Shown here piece by piece: positions 47,140 through 57,282 of a DNA stretch of 64,000 nt. Both the position numbers and the translations under genes were made by a program. The DNA lies in contig UCIA01000023.1 in assembly GCA_900472295.1 (NCBI GenBank), forward strand, positions 87,399-151,398. The letters are read 5' to 3'. The notes under the pieces are model-generated. The model did no database searches. It saw only the letters and a program-made list of their open reading frames with translations, and was not told where the DNA came from. The stretch's first letter is position 1; each line of letters opens with the position of its first letter. This DNA comes from Hyphomicrobiales bacterium (GTDB taxonomy: Bacteria; Pseudomonadota; Alphaproteobacteria; Rhizobiales; Rhizobiaceae).

Positions 47140-48507
47140 TCAATTCCCCGCCTGTTGCTGCGGCAAGAGATAGCCGGTGGTCGAACGGTCGAGCAGCAAA
47201 TAGCGAGCGGCGGCGGCCTTGATCTCGTCGGCGGTGACCTTGCGGATGCGGTCCGGCCATTCCTGGATGTCCTTGACATTGCCGCCGGTGGCGAGTTGTG
47301 AACCGTAGAGATTGGCCATCTCGTCCTGCTTGTCGCGGGCGAAGATCATCGCCCTGACATAGCGGGCCTTGGCCTTGTCCAGTTCCTCGGCGGTGACGCC
47401 GTCCTTGGAGATACGGGCGATCTCGGCGTCGACACCTGCTTCGACGTCGCTCAGCTTGGCGTCGCCGCGCGGCGCGCCATAGACGGTGAAATTGGTGGCA
47501 TCGAGCATCGACCCCTGAAAGAAGGCGCCGGCCGAAGCGGCAATGCCTTGCTTGACCACAAGCTGCTGGTAGAGGCGGCTGCGGACGCCGCCGCCAAGAA
47601 TCTCGGCCAGGAGGTCGAGCGCCTCGGCCTCGCCGGGCTTTGCCGTGTGATAGGACGGGACCACCCATTGCGTCGAAAAACTCGGCACCGAAACGCGCGC
47701 GTCGGTCAGCGTCACCGTGCGCTTGGTGTTCTGCTCGGGCTCGACCGGACGGATGCGCGGCGGCAGGTCCGGACCGCGCGCGACCTTGCCATAGGTTTTC
47801 TCGGCCAGCGCCTTCACAGCATCCGGCTCGACATCGCCGGCCACGATCAGCACGGCGTTGTTGGGGCGGTAGTATTTGTCATAGAAGGCGACGGCGTCGG
47901 TGCGGTTCAGCTGCTCCATCTCCTGCATCCAGCCGATCACCGGAATGCGGTAGGGCTGGCTCTGCCAAAGCGTGGCGTCGACTTCCTCGTCGAGCACGGC
48001 CTGCGGGTTGCTGTCGATGCGCGAGCGGCGCTCTTCCAGGATCACGTCGCGCTCGGTCTTGATGACCTCGTCGGTGAGGATGAGGTTGCGCATGCGATCG
48101 GCTTCGAAGCTCATCATCTCACCGAGCGCCGACGGCGCCACCGTCTCGTGGAAGGCGGTGTAGTCATAGGAGGTGAAGGCGTTGTTCGAGCCGCCGATGG
48201 CCGATATGGCGCGGTCGAACTCGCCGGCGGCATGATTGGTCGTGGCCTTGAACATCAGGTGTTCGAAGAAGTGCGCGATGCCGGATTTGCCGGGCGGCTC
48301 GTCGGCACTGCCGATCTTGTACCACACCATATGGGTGACGATCGGGGCGCGGTGATCGGGGATGACCACCACTTCCATACCGTTGTTGAGCAGGAAGTTC
48401 GCCACCTTGCCGTCATCGGCGGCAAGTGCCGGCGGTCCACTCGCCACAATGACCAGTGCGCCGGTGAGAAGCGCCGCGCGAAGCCGTCTGGTGCTCGATG
48501 TCATCAA
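47140..48507 (-). CDS. M16 family zinc peptidase
   Basis: A 455-residue protein with a signal peptide (about 1-30, ending ALAADD). The zinc motif HFFEH (HXXEH) is at about residues 80-84, and the downstream acidic ligand is in [12 protein letters not shown] (about 155). It belongs to the pitrilysin/processing-peptidase family and would act in the periplasm on small peptides or unfolded proteins. First gene of a minus-strand operon with the zinc-less partner and patatin. 188 bases containing a repeat pair separate it from the partner. Confidence 0.93.
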   Translation of the reverse strand: MMTSSTRRLRAALLTGALVIVASGPPALAADDGKVANFLLNNGMEVVVIPDHRAPIVTHMVWYKIGSADEPPGKSGIAHFFEHLMFKATTNHAAGEFDRAISAIGGSNNAFTSYDYTAFHETVAPSALGEMMSFEADRMRNLILTDEVIKTERDVILEERRSRIDSNPQAVLDEEVDATLWQSQPYRIPVIGWMQEMEQLNRTDAVAFYDKYYRPNNAVLIVAGDVEPDAVKALAEKTYGKVARGPDLPPRIRPVEPEQNTKRTVTLTDARVSVPSFSTQWVVPSYHTAKPGEAEALDLLAEILGGGVRSRLYQQLVVKQGIAASAGAFFQGSMLDATNFTVYGAPRGDAKLSDVEAGVDAEIARISKDGVTAEELDKAKARYVRAMIFARDKQDEMANLYGSQLATGGNVKDIQEWPDRIRKVTADEIKAAAARYLLLDRSTTGYLLPQQQAGN

Positions 48508-48599
48508 ATGCTCCGGTTCGGTTGCGCGACGATAGGCAAGCTTATCTACCGAGGCAAAGTGAATTGTTCGTCATTTTGAAGGCGCCAACCGCGCCGCCC

Positions 48600-49154
48600 T
48601 CACCCAGCCTCGATGAACCGGATCACCGTCTCGCCGTAGTTGCGCTCATCGACCACCGCGAATCCCGGTCCAACCTCGAACGGCGCTGAAGCCGCTTCCT
48701 CGACCACGCAGAGCGCGCCGGGCAGCAGCCAGCCGCCATCCCTGGCCGAGCGCAAGGCGCGTTCACCGAGGCCTTTGCCATAGGGCGGATCGGCGAAGAC
48801 CAGGCCAAAGGCCGCGAGCGTGCCGGCCTCGCCCAGGGCGCTTGCGTCGCGGCGAAAGATCTTGGTGCGGCCGGTGAGGCCGAAGGCTTCGACATTGGTG
48901 CGGATCAGGCCGCGGCCTTCAGCCGATTCCTCGATGAAGACGCCATAGGAAGCGCCGCGCGACAGCGCTTCGAGGCCGAGAGCGCCGGTGCCGGCGAACA
49001 GGTCGAGCACGCGCGCGCCCTCGAGCTTGTCGGCAAAGCGGTGCGCCAGCACGTTGAAGACGGCCTCGCGGGCGCGGTCGGTCGTAGGGCGGATGGCATG
49101 GTCGCGTGGCGTCGCCAACGGACGCCCGCGAAATTCACCACCAACGATTCTCAT
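48600..49154 (-). CDS. rsmD: 16S rRNA (guanine(966)-N(2))-methyltransferase
   Basis: A 184-residue SAM-dependent methyltransferase. N-terminal RIVGGEFRGRPLATP is typical of RsmD, as are the SAM loop LDLFAGTGALGLEALSRGA (about 49-67) and catalytic FADPPYGKGL (about 122-131). It methylates G966 of 16S rRNA during 30S assembly. Its start overlaps the pseudouridine synthase gene by four bases, so the two rRNA-modification genes are coupled. Confidence 0.95.
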   Translation of the reverse strand: MRIVGGEFRGRPLATPRDHAIRPTTDRAREAVFNVLAHRFADKLEGARVLDLFAGTGALGLEALSRGASYGVFIEESAEGRGLIRTNVEAFGLTGRTKIFRRDASALGEAGTLAAFGLVFADPPYGKGLGERALRSARDGGWLLPGALCVVEEAASAPFEVGPGFAVVDERNYGETVIRFIEAG

Positions 49155-51307
49155 CTGGTGCGAGGACCCTTGGGACCGCGCGGAGCACCACCATCCGGAC
49201 GCTCGCCGCGCGGCTTGCCGAACGGCTTGGCGCCAGCGGGCTTGCCGTAGGCCGGCTTGCCATAGGCCGGCTTGAACGATGCCTTGCGCGCCTTGGCATC
49301 GGCCGCCTTGGCGGCATCGGCTTCCGCCCTGCCCTTGCCGATCGGGCGTGCGCCCGGCGCCATCCAGACATTGGCCTTGCGCTGGCCCGGCGGCTCGATC
49401 GGCTTCTGCTCGCGCTCGGGCTTCTTGCCGCCACGCGGCTTGTCGCCGAAGCCACCACGCGGCTTATCGCCGAAGCCTGCACGCGGTTTGTCGCCGAAAT
49501 CGCCACGCGGCTTTTCGCGGAACTCGCTGCGTGGCTTTTCACGAAACTCGCTGCGCTCGGGCCGTGCGCCTCTTTCGGGACTGGTCGACAACTTGCCAAG
49601 CGCTTCGTCGCGGCTGCCTTCCCGGCGCTTGCGGTTTTTGATCAGACCGCCCTCGCCGATCGGCCGATGGTCGCCCTCGCGGGTGACTTTCGGCCGTTCC
49701 GGCTCAACTTCGCGCTCGCGCCGCACCGGCTGGTTGGAAAACGGCCTGGTGATCTCGGCGTCGAAATTGGCGCCGGATTCCTCGATCAGCCGCTCGCCGA
49801 GCTGGTCGCGCAACACACGGCCCTTGATCTCCAGCACGTGGCCTTCGGCAAGATCCTCGAGCTGGAACGGCCCATAGGAAATGCGGATCAGCCGCGTCAC
49901 GTCGAGGCCAAGCGAACCGAGAATGTTCTTCACTTCGCGGTTCTTGCCTTCGCGCAGGCCGATCGTCAGCCAGGCGTTGGAGCCTTGCTCACGGTCGAGC
50001 GTCGCCTCGATGGCGCCGTAGAAGACGCCATCGACGGCAATGCCTTCGCGCAAGGCGGCGAGCGCGCTTTCCTCGACCTTGCCATGGACGCGCACGCGGT
50101 AGCGCCTGAGCCAGCCGGTGGCCGGCAGTTCGAGCACGCGCGACAGACCGCCATCATTGGTGAGCAGCAAAAGGCCCTCGGTGTTGATGTCGAGGCGGCC
50201 GATGGTCATCAGCCTGGGCAGGTCGGCCGGCAGCACGTCGAACACGGTCTTGCGGCCCTCTGGGTCGCGGTTGGTGGAGACGACGCCGGCGGGCTTGTGG
50301 AACAGGAACAGCCTTGTGCGCTCGATCGGCGGGATTTCCATGCCGTCGAGATGGATGATGTCGCCTGGCATGACGTTAAACGCCGGCGAGGTCAGCGCGC
50401 GGCCATTGACCTTGACGCGGCCGGCCGCGATCAGCTCCTCGGCATCGCGGCGCGAGGCAAGGCCGGCACGCGCCAGCCGCTTGGCGATGCGCTCGCCGGC
50501 CTCTTCCGCCTCGGCTGCACGCGGGCGCGGCTTGAAACCACCGCCCGATGCTCCTTGCGGACGGTCGCTGCCGAAATCGCGCTTGGGGCGATCAGCAAAG
50601 TCACGCTTGGGGCGATCGCTGAAATCGGGCTTTGGCCGATCGCCGAAATCGCGCTTTGGCCCGAAATCCCGCTTTGGCCGGTCGAAACGCTTTTCGCCTT
50701 CGGCGGCCACCGGGTGATCGCCACGCGGTGCGTAAGGCTTGCGCGGTCCTTCGCGCTTCTCATAAGGCTTGCCTTCAGGGCGTGGCCCCTTGCTGAACGG
50801 CCGATCGCTGCTCTTGAAGTCGCGCTTCGACCGCTCGCCATCGGCAGCCATCGGCCGGTCACCGCGCGGCGCGTAAGGCTTGCGCGGCCCTTCACGCTTT
50901 TCATACGGCTTGCGTTCACCCTCGACCGCCATCGGGCGATCGCCACGCGGCGCGTAGGGTTTGCGTGGCCCTTCGCGCTTTTCATACGGCTTGCGCTCGC
51001 CCTCGGCCGCCATCGGCCGATCGCCGCGCGGCGCGTAAGGCTTGCGCGGCCCTTCACGCTTTTCGAAAGGCTTGCCTTCCGGGCGCGAACCCTTGCTGAA
51101 CGGCCGGTCGCCGCTCTTGAAGTCGCGCTTGGGCCTTTCGCCTTCAGCTGTTGCCGGCCGAGCGCCACGGGGTGAATAGGGTTTCTTGGCCCCAAAGGAA
51201 GGCTTGCCACCTTTGCCGGCGGCGCCGTCGCGGCGCGGCCCCGCGGCTCTAGGGCCGCTTTTGCCCGGGCCTTTGTGGCGCGGAGATTTCTTGTCGTTGT
51301 CGTCCAT
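49151..51307 (-). CDS. rluB: 23S rRNA pseudouridine synthase (RluB type) with long repetitive arms
   Basis: A 718-residue protein from ATG 51307. The catalytic core (about 265-520) has an S4 domain (RIAKRLARAGLASRRDAEEL) and an RsuA/RluB synthase domain with the catalytic Asp in GRLDINTEGLLLL (about 370). On both sides are highly charged, Gly/Pro/Arg/Lys-rich disordered arms: residues 1-260 with four near-identical repeats, and about 530-718 with repeated FGDKPRG/FREKPR units. Such arms likely bind RNA or ribosomes. Usual RluB proteins are about 290 residues, so most of the length is arm. RluB rather than another RsuA-family member is inferred. Confidence 0.88.
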   Translation of the reverse strand: MDDNDKKSPRHKGPGKSGPRAAGPRRDGAAGKGGKPSFGAKKPYSPRGARPATAEGERPKRDFKSGDRPFSKGSRPEGKPFEKREGPRKPYAPRGDRPMAAEGERKPYEKREGPRKPYAPRGDRPMAVEGERKPYEKREGPRKPYAPRGDRPMAADGERSKRDFKSSDRPFSKGPRPEGKPYEKREGPRKPYAPRGDHPVAAEGEKRFDRPKRDFGPKRDFGDRPKPDFSDRPKRDFADRPKRDFGSDRPQGASGGGFKPRPRAAEAEEAGERIAKRLARAGLASRRDAEELIAAGRVKVNGRALTSPAFNVMPGDIIHLDGMEIPPIERTRLFLFHKPAGVVSTNRDPEGRKTVFDVLPADLPRLMTIGRLDINTEGLLLLTNDGGLSRVLELPATGWLRRYRVRVHGKVEESALAALREGIAVDGVFYGAIEATLDREQGSNAWLTIGLREGKNREVKNILGSLGLDVTRLIRISYGPFQLEDLAEGHVLEIKGRVLRDQLGERLIEESGANFDAEITRPFSNQPVRREREVEPERPKVTREGDHRPIGEGGLIKNRKRREGSRDEALGKLSTSPERGARPERSEFREKPRSEFREKPRGDFGDKPRAGFGDKPRGGFGDKPRGGKKPEREQKPIEPPGQRKANVWMAPGARPIGKGRAEADAAKAADAKARKASFKPAYGKPAYGKPAGAKPFGKPRGERPDGGAPRGPKGPRTR
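50709..51075. repeat. Coding tandem repeats in the pseudouridine synthase N-arm
   Basis: Four copies of a unit coding for KP(F/Y)EKREGPRKPYAPRGD then P(M/V)A. The first three follow one another directly; the third and fourth are parted by a spacer containing RDFKSSDRPFSKG, which also occurs once before the first copy. Copies differ mainly at silent sites and so may recombine. Confidence 0.85.
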
Positions 51308-51350
51308 GTGGCCTTTGTCCGTTTGCGCTGCTACAGCGTGGCGCATCCCT

Positions 51351-51475
51351 AGGGGTGATGCCGAACGACATCATGCCCTATCTCTCGATCTAGAGACGGC
51401 GCGCAACGAACGCTATAGCACTTTGATTTGGCGCATGATCATTTCCGAAAATCTGTTCCGATACTCGGGTTGACG
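51351..51475. repeat. Degenerate repeat, family B
   Basis: TGATGCCGAACGACATCATGC (shown in part) followed by CTATCTCTCGATCTAGAGACGG matches the element at 60923, but the centre of the hairpin (about 22 bases) is missing. The right end, GCGCATGATCATTTCCGAAAA...TCGGGTTGACGCGCT, carries further decayed repeat-like sequence. It lies between the divergent pseudouridine synthase and tadA genes. Confidence 0.55.
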
Positions 51476-51531
51476 CGCTCCATAACAGGATCACCGCCAA
51501 GTGGCGAGGAGATAATCGGAATGGAAACCGC

Positions 51532-51984
51532 TTGAAGCGGCCGGATTTCATGGCGCTGGCGCTGAAAGAAGCGCAAGCCGCTGCCTTGCGCGGCGAAGTT
51601 CCGGTTGGCGCCGTCATCGCCAGCGGCGACACGGTTGTGGCGTCAGCCGGCAACCGCACCCGCGAGCTTGCCGATCCGACGGCGCATGCCGAAATGCTGG
51701 CGATCCGCGCGGCCTGCCAAACGCTCGCCAGCGAGCGGCTGACCGGCCACGACCTCTATGTGACGCTGGAGCCCTGCGCCATGTGCGCCGGCGCCATTTC
51801 CTTCGCCAGGCTGCGCCGGCTCTATTTCGGCGCGGCCGACGAGAAGGGCGGCGCGGTGGTCAACGGCGTGCGCTTCTTCGCCTCGCCGACCTGCCACCAT
51901 GCGCCCGATGTCTATCCTCAAATTGCCGAGGCCGACGCGGCGCTGCTGCTTAGGGAATTCTTCAGGGAAAGGCGCGAGCCTTAA
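51532..51984 (+). CDS. tadA: tRNA-specific adenosine deaminase
   Basis: A 150-residue cytidine-deaminase-fold enzyme that converts A34 to inosine in tRNA-Arg(ACG). Zinc motifs are THAEM-type AHAEM (about 51-55) and PCAMCAGA (about 81-88). The chosen start is TTG 51532, preceded by GGAATGGAAA; the first ATG (51550) would remove six residues. It is divergent from the pseudouridine synthase gene, another RNA-modifying enzyme. Confidence 0.94.
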   Translation: MKRPDFMALALKEAQAAALRGEVPVGAVIASGDTVVASAGNRTRELADPTAHAEMLAIRAACQTLASERLTGHDLYVTLEPCAMCAGAISFARLRRLYFGAADEKGGAVVNGVRFFASPTCHHAPDVYPQIAEADAALLLREFFRERREP

Positions 51985-51985
51985 G

Positions 51986-52005
51986 GCCTTCAAGCTCCTG
52001 AAGGC
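51986..52005. terminator. Hairpin between convergent tadA and lipoprotein genes
   Basis: GCCTTCA-AGCTCC-TGAAGGC is a perfect 7-bp stem with a 6-base loop, two bases after the tadA stop. It is followed on the plus strand by GCGCTTTCT, a weak U-tract, and on the minus strand by TTAAGG. It may end both convergent transcripts. Confidence 0.45.
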
Positions 52006-52012
52006 GCGCTTT

Positions 52013-52696
52013 CTACCAGGAGGGCAGCCAGTCGAAGAGCCCGCCGCTCTTGCCCTTGGCGGCCGCCTCCTTCTTGAGGCGGCGTTCCTTCTTGTATTCA
52101 TCCTCGCCGATGTCGCCCTGCGGCGCGGTGTCAGCCGCTGCGCGATAGGCCAGAGGCGGCTCGCTCAGATATCTGCGGCTGTTGGGATCGCCCTGCTTTT
52201 GCTCTGCCATGCGGCGCTGGATCTCGGCGGCGCGACCCTTGTCCGAATCCTCTGGTGACCAGCGCGGTGGGTGGCTCGAGGCCGAATCGGCCATTGCCTT
52301 CTTCACCGCTACCGGATCGGTCTGCACGTCATCAACGATCCCCGACTGATAGGACGGATCGTCCTGGTGGGCAGTGGCGTCGGCACGCAGGCGGGCGCGG
52401 CGCTGCTCGGGCGATTCGGGCCAATCGGCGCTCGCCGTCTCGATGCTTTCCTGCGGCGCCGGCAGCGCTTCCTTCTGCCCCGGCGCCGGCTTCACCAGCT
52501 CCGGGCGAGGCTTGTAGTCAATCTGTTCCTTGCGCTTGGGCGTGACCGCGAAAGCACCGGACAGGTCGCCGACAAGTTGCTCGCCCGCGGTCTTGTCGGT
52601 GCCATAGGTGGGCGACCCCATGCAGCCGGCCAGAGCGAGACTGGACGCGACTAACGGCGCCAGCAGCGCAATGCGCGCATACGTTTTCTCGGTCAT
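52013..52696 (-). CDS. Predicted lipoprotein, unknown function
   Basis: A 227-residue protein from ATG 52696. The signal has a clear lipobox LALAGC, so Cys near residue 24 should be lipidated and the protein membrane-tethered in the periplasm. The mature part is hydrophilic, rich in Pro, Ala, Lys and Glu, with likely helical charged stretches (EQRRARLRADA, EDEYKKERRLKKEA) and a terminal GGLFDWLPSW. Probably extended or disordered. Upstream in-frame codons are not protein-like. It lies downstream of ileS on the same strand, 202 bases away. Confidence 0.75.
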   Translation of the reverse strand: MTEKTYARIALLAPLVASSLALAGCMGSPTYGTDKTAGEQLVGDLSGAFAVTPKRKEQIDYKPRPELVKPAPGQKEALPAPQESIETASADWPESPEQRRARLRADATAHQDDPSYQSGIVDDVQTDPVAVKKAMADSASSHPPRWSPEDSDKGRAAEIQRRMAEQKQGDPNSRRYLSEPPLAYRAAADTAPQGDIGEDEYKKERRLKKEAAAKGKSGGLFDWLPSW

Positions 52697-52898
52697 GCCA
52701 AAAAGTCCCACTCTAGACAGCCTCTCGATCGTCACCGGGCCAAGGTCCGGTCCCCATCGTCCATGCTCTTGCGACGGAATTCCGGCGACAATTTGTCTTC
52801 CGGAGTTTCGCGTGTTTACCTCAACCACTCGTTAAGGGCAACGCGCGGGCGGTTTTCACCCGCCCGGCGTGGCTTTTGTGCACCGGCTTGCGAGCGCT

Positions 52899-55886
52899 TT
52901 ACAAACGCCCCAAAGCCTTGAGTTCATGCAGCACCGCGGCATCCCTGGCCGAAACATCGGGGAATTCGGCATCCTGCCCGACATCGGCCGTATAGCGCCA
53001 CGAGCGCGCGCATTTGACCAGGCCACGGTCCTCGGCCTTCTCGACCGCCACGGCGACGCCTTTGACGTCGTCGAGCGTAAAGGCACCTTCCGGCGCCTTG
53101 CCATGGGCGATGACGAGATCGCTGGTGATCGCCATTTCGGCCATGTCGACATCGGCGATCGCTGTTTCGAGCGCGGCATCGTCAAGGGTGACGACCGGCA
53201 CCGCTTCCAGCGATGCACCGATGACCTTCTGGGCCCGCGCGATCTCAAGCGCGCCGGTGACGACGCGGCGAACCTGCCGCACCTTGCGCCATTTTTCCGC
53301 CAGCGCCTCGTTCTTCCAGTTTTCCGGGATTTCCGGGAACTGGTCGAGATGCAGCGACACCGCGTCGGGATGACGGTCGAGCCAGGCTTCTTCCGTGGTG
53401 AAGGGCAGCATCGGCGCCAGCCATTTCACCAGGCAGTCGAAAAGGTGACGCACGACCTGCACCGAGGCCTTGCGTTTCAGGCTGGCAGGCCCTTCGCAAT
53501 AGAGCGCGTCCTTCCTGATGTCGAAATAGAAGGCCGACAGCTCGACCACCATGAAATCGATCAAAGTGCGGGTGATGCGCTTGAACTCGAACGCGTCGTA
53601 GCCCGAGAGCACGATCTCATCGAGCTCCGCCAACCGGTGCAGCATCAGCCGTTCCAGCTCCGGCATCTGTTCGAGCGGCACCTCCTCGCCATCGTCATGG
53701 GCGAGCGTGCCCAGCATCCAGCGGATGGTGTTGCGGAGTTTGCGATAGGCGTCGATGTTGGTCTGCAGCACGTTCTTGCCGAGCCGCTGGTCTTCCCAAT
53801 AGTCCGTCGTCACCACCCACAGCCGCAGAATATCGGCGCCGGACTGCTTGATGACGTCCTGCGGCACGACGGTGTTGCCGAGCGACTTCGACATCTTTCG
53901 CCCTTCCTCATCCATGGTGAAGCCATGGGTGACGACGGTTTCGTAAGGTGCCCTGCCCCTGGTGCCGCAGCTTTCGAGCAGCGAGGAGTGAAACCAGCCG
54001 CGGTGCTGGTCGGAGCCTTCGAGATAGACGTCGGCCGGCCATTTCAGGTCCGGACGGTCCTCGAGCGTGAAGACATGCGTCGAGCCCGAATCGAACCAGA
54101 CGTCGAGGATGTCCATCACCTGCTTCCATTTGGAGGCATCGTGATTGCCGAGGAAACGTTCCTTGGCGCCGGCCGCAAACCAGGCGTCGGCGCCTTCTTC
54201 TTCGAAAGCGTCCATGATGCGCTGGTTGACGGCCTCGTCCTTCAGCACATTGCCGTCCTCGTCGGCGAAGACCGCGATCGGCACGCCCCAGGCGCGCTGG
54301 CGCGACAGCACCCAGTCCGGGCGCTCCTCGATCATGGCGCGGATGCGGTTCTGGCCGGCCGCCGGCACGAAGCGTGTGTCGTCGATGGCCTTCAGCGCGC
54401 GGCTGCGCAGCGTCGTGCCGTCGCCAAGGTCCTTGTCCATATAGACGAACCATTGCGGCGTGTTGCGGAAGATGATCGGCTTCTTCGAGCGCCATGAGTG
54501 CGGATAGCTGTGCTTCAGCCGGCCGCGCGCGAACAGCGCGTTGCGTTTGATCAGCTCGTCGATGACGGCCTGGTTGGCATTGCCCTTCTTGCCGTTGTCG
54601 TCGATGACACGCGCGGCGCCGCCTTCGCGGTCCGGACCGAAGCCCGGCGCATCTCTGGTGAAGAAGCCGGCATCGTCGACGGTGAACGGGATGGCGGGGT
54701 CGATGCCGCGCTGGCGCAAATCCGACGCGGCCCCCATCCAAGCATCAAAGTCCTCACGGCCGTGGCCGGGCGCGGTATGGACGAAACCGGTGCCGGCATC
54801 GTCGGTGACGTGGTCGCCGGCAAGCATCGGCACGGCGAATTCATAGCCGCCGCCAAAACCCTTGAAGGGATGCGAAAGCGTAAGACTTCCAAGCTCTTCG
54901 GCTGAAACGCTGCGGAGCCGATTCAAGGTGACCTTGGCCTTCGCGGACGACTCGTCGGCCAGCGCATCAGCAAAGATGAGCTTTTCACCAGGCTGCGGGC
55001 CGAACGCGTTCTCCGCGGCCGTGACCTCGTAGAGGCCATAGCCGACACGCGGCGAATAGTTGACGGCGCGGTTGCCGGGGATGGTCCAGGGCGTCGTCGT
55101 CCAGATGACGACGTGCGCCTCCAAGAGATCCTGCGAAGCTTCAGTGACGGCTGGGCTTAGTTTCGCGAGTTTCCCATCCATGATGTTGGTGGCATAGCGT
55201 GCAAGGCTCGCAACCGGAAACTTCACCCAGATCGTGTCGGACTCGTAGTCATGGTACTCGATCTCGGCTTCGGCCAATGCGGTGCGTTCGACCACGCTCC
55301 ACATCACCGGCTTGGAGCCGCGATAGAGCTGTCCCGACATGGCGAACTTCAAGAGTTCACCAGCGATGCGCGACTCTGCATGGAAAGCCATCGTCGTGTA
55401 GGGGTTCTTGAAGTCGCCGACGACGCCAAGGCGCTGGAACTCGCCACCCTGGACCGAGATCCAGTTCGCGGCGAAGTCGCGGCATTCCTTGCGGAATTCG
55501 TTGACCGGCACCTCGTCCTTGTTCTTGCCCCTGGCGCGGTACTGTTCCTCGATCTTCCATTCGATCGGCAGGCCGTGGCAGTCCCAGCCCGGCACGTAAT
55601 TCGAGTCGTAGCCGCGCATCTGGAACGAGCGAGTGATGACGTCCTTGAGGATCTTGTTCAGCGCATGGCCGATATGGATGTTGCCGTTGGCGTAGGGCGG
55701 GCCGTCATGCAGCACGTATTTTTCGCGGCCGGCGGCACTTTCGCGCAGCTTGCGGTAGAGGTCCATATCCTGCCAGCGCTTGACCAGCAGCGGCTCCTTT
55801 TCGGGCAAGCCGGCACGCATCGGGAAATCCGTCTGCGGCAGATAAAGCGTCTTGGAATAGTCGATCGTTTCAACAGTGTCGGTCAT
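52899..55886 (-). CDS. ileS: Isoleucine-tRNA ligase
   Basis: A 995-residue class I synthetase from ATG 55886; the upstream extension to 55976 runs through a repeat and is excluded. Catalytic motifs are HIGHALNK (about 72-79) and [10 protein letters not shown] (about 660). A CP1 editing domain lies between them ([13 protein letters not shown], about 270). The C-terminal anticodon-binding region ends without the four-cysteine zinc cluster of longer bacterial IleS proteins. Charges tRNA-Ile; essential. Confidence 0.97.
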   Translation of the reverse strand: MTDTVETIDYSKTLYLPQTDFPMRAGLPEKEPLLVKRWQDMDLYRKLRESAAGREKYVLHDGPPYANGNIHIGHALNKILKDVITRSFQMRGYDSNYVPGWDCHGLPIEWKIEEQYRARGKNKDEVPVNEFRKECRDFAANWISVQGGEFQRLGVVGDFKNPYTTMAFHAESRIAGELLKFAMSGQLYRGSKPVMWSVVERTALAEAEIEYHDYESDTIWVKFPVASLARYATNIMDGKLAKLSPAVTEASQDLLEAHVVIWTTTPWTIPGNRAVNYSPRVGYGLYEVTAAENAFGPQPGEKLIFADALADESSAKAKVTLNRLRSVSAEELGSLTLSHPFKGFGGGYEFAVPMLAGDHVTDDAGTGFVHTAPGHGREDFDAWMGAASDLRQRGIDPAIPFTVDDAGFFTRDAPGFGPDREGGAARVIDDNGKKGNANQAVIDELIKRNALFARGRLKHSYPHSWRSKKPIIFRNTPQWFVYMDKDLGDGTTLRSRALKAIDDTRFVPAAGQNRIRAMIEERPDWVLSRQRAWGVPIAVFADEDGNVLKDEAVNQRIMDAFEEEGADAWFAAGAKERFLGNHDASKWKQVMDILDVWFDSGSTHVFTLEDRPDLKWPADVYLEGSDQHRGWFHSSLLESCGTRGRAPYETVVTHGFTMDEEGRKMSKSLGNTVVPQDVIKQSGADILRLWVVTTDYWEDQRLGKNVLQTNIDAYRKLRNTIRWMLGTLAHDDGEEVPLEQMPELERLMLHRLAELDEIVLSGYDAFEFKRITRTLIDFMVVELSAFYFDIRKDALYCEGPASLKRKASVQVVRHLFDCLVKWLAPMLPFTTEEAWLDRHPDAVSLHLDQFPEIPENWKNEALAEKWRKVRQVRRVVTGALEIARAQKVIGASLEAVPVVTLDDAALETAIADVDMAEMAITSDLVIAHGKAPEGAFTLDDVKGVAVAVEKAEDRGLVKCARSWRYTADVGQDAEFPDVSARDAAVLHELKALGRL

Positions 55887-55945
55887 CGGTCTGCCATATG
55901 CATTGCCCGGCGGGCGTAGAGGCTCGGGCGTGAAGTCTTTGGTTG

Positions 55946-55993
55946 ACGCATATCGTTTTCCCAAAACCGGACCCACTTTTGGGCGATATGCGT
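55946..55993. repeat. Palindromic repeat, family A
   Basis: Perfect arms ACGCATATCG (55946-55955) and CGATATGCGT (55984-55993), with inner CCCAAAA / TTTTGGG pairing. It lies 60 bases upstream of the ileS start codon on the minus strand, so it would be within or just before the ileS leader. Same family as 9734-9782 and 36918-36964. Confidence 0.8.
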
Positions 55994-56167
55994 TGATGTT
56001 CTGGAAACAGCGCGAGGGCGCGCGCGAAACTCCCGGCGGCTCCGGTGGCGCTCAGGCCACCCGGAACACCGGGCCTGTAATTCGTATCGCGATCGCGAAA
56101 AGGCGCGAAAAGCTGGTCATGCCGGGCTTTTAGCCGAAGCCACGACAGGAATAAAGCGCGGAATTGC

Positions 56168-56965
56168 CTACATTGAAAAGTTGAAACGGTAGCTGGTCGA
56201 GACGCCGACCGTGAACTGGTCGCGCTGGCCGCGCTCCTTGACCAGGCTGGAATCGGCGGCCGGGCCCATCAGGCGCGAATATTCGCCAAACAGGCTGGCG
56301 GTCATCGGCTCCGTCACCTTCCAGGTGATGGCGCCGCCGAGGCCGGTCGATTTCAGGCCGCCGCCGGGATGATATTCGCTAAGACCCGATGCCACGGCTT
56401 CCGTGGCATTGACGCCATAATAGGAGTCGAAATAGCCCGACGAGGCGAAGGATACGCGCGGGCCGCCCGAAATCCTGACCGTCGGCGTCACATCGTAGAA
56501 GGCATCGGCGGCGATGTCGGCGACAAAGCCGTTGTGGGCACGAATGCCGTGGCGCAGTTCGGCGCGGGCGCGCAGCCAGTCCGTCGGGTAAAATTCGAAG
56601 AAGCCGCCGATCTCGCCGCCCCAGCGCACCGGATCGAGGCCTTTCAGCTCATCGTCGCTGTCGCGGGAAAACAGGATTTTTCCGGTCAGGCCGGCGCGAA
56701 CGCCGCCATCGTCGACCAGTGCCAGCGATATGTTGTCGTTGCGTGAGGTGAAACGGGCGGCAGGCCCGACCTTGCCCAGGGAAATGATCGGCGCGGCGCT
56801 GAACAGAAGGCTGTTGGAGCCCTCGAATTTCGGTGCGACCATGCCGGTGGCGCCAAGCGTCAGATACCAGTCGCCGTGGAACCAGCTCCCCTCGTCGGCT
56901 TCGGCGGCGGAAGCACCCAGCAAGGCGGCAGTCAGAACCAGCGGAATCGCCCGGACAATACGCAT
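56168..56965 (-). CDS. MipA/OmpV family outer membrane protein
   Basis: A 265-residue protein from ATG 56965 with a signal peptide (about 1-22, ending AEADEGS). The mature protein has alternating amphipathic strands and ends in an aromatic beta-signal YRFNFSM, as expected for an outer membrane barrel. The MipA/OmpV pattern is visible in YLTLGATGMVAPKFEGS near the N-terminus. E. coli MipA scaffolds murein enzymes; other members take part in drug or stress response. The exact role is unknown. The frame upstream of 56965 is not protein-like. Confidence 0.85.
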   Translation of the reverse strand: MRIVRAIPLVLTAALLGASAAEADEGSWFHGDWYLTLGATGMVAPKFEGSNSLLFSAAPIISLGKVGPAARFTSRNDNISLALVDDGGVRAGLTGKILFSRDSDDELKGLDPVRWGGEIGGFFEFYPTDWLRARAELRHGIRAHNGFVADIAADAFYDVTPTVRISGGPRVSFASSGYFDSYYGVNATEAVASGLSEYHPGGGLKSTGLGGAITWKVTEPMTASLFGEYSRLMGPAADSSLVKERGQRDQFTVGVSTSYRFNFSM

Positions 56966-57282
56966 CGTTACCCCATACGCGAAACACACCGGCACAACCA
57001 CCCGGCATCGTTCAAGCCATGGCGCCAGTTCGGTAAAATTTGACTTAATGTCCGTAACATCGGTGGTCGACTGAGGCGCACAATCGCATCCGCCAGGAGT
57101 CAGAAGCGGCAACGCAGGGCCTATGGGTTATGGGTCAAGCATATACGCCCACCTTGATGTCAAGCCGATGCGCAGAGATGCCACGCCATTCGTCTGCGCG
57201 AATATTTCTTCTATATTGACAACTGAACCAGTATCGTGGTGTAATTTAGTTTAGGATAATATATTTTTGCTCGGAGGGATCC
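56966..57282. other. Divergent intergenic region, AT-rich right half
   Basis: This 317-bp region separates the MipA-like gene from the lipoprotein gene. The right half, about 57170-57280, is markedly AT-rich for this genome and holds a near-consensus promoter. No ORF or RNA gene was seen. Confidence 0.5.
57216..57245 (+). promoter_or_regulatory. Near-consensus housekeeping promoter
   Basis: TTGACA (57216-57221) and TGTAAT (57240-57245) are parted by 18 bases, in an AT-rich stretch 38 bases before the TTG start of the lipoprotein gene. This matches both boxes at 11 of 12 positions, which is unusually strong for an alphaproteobacterial gene. Transcription start not determined. Confidence 0.55.
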
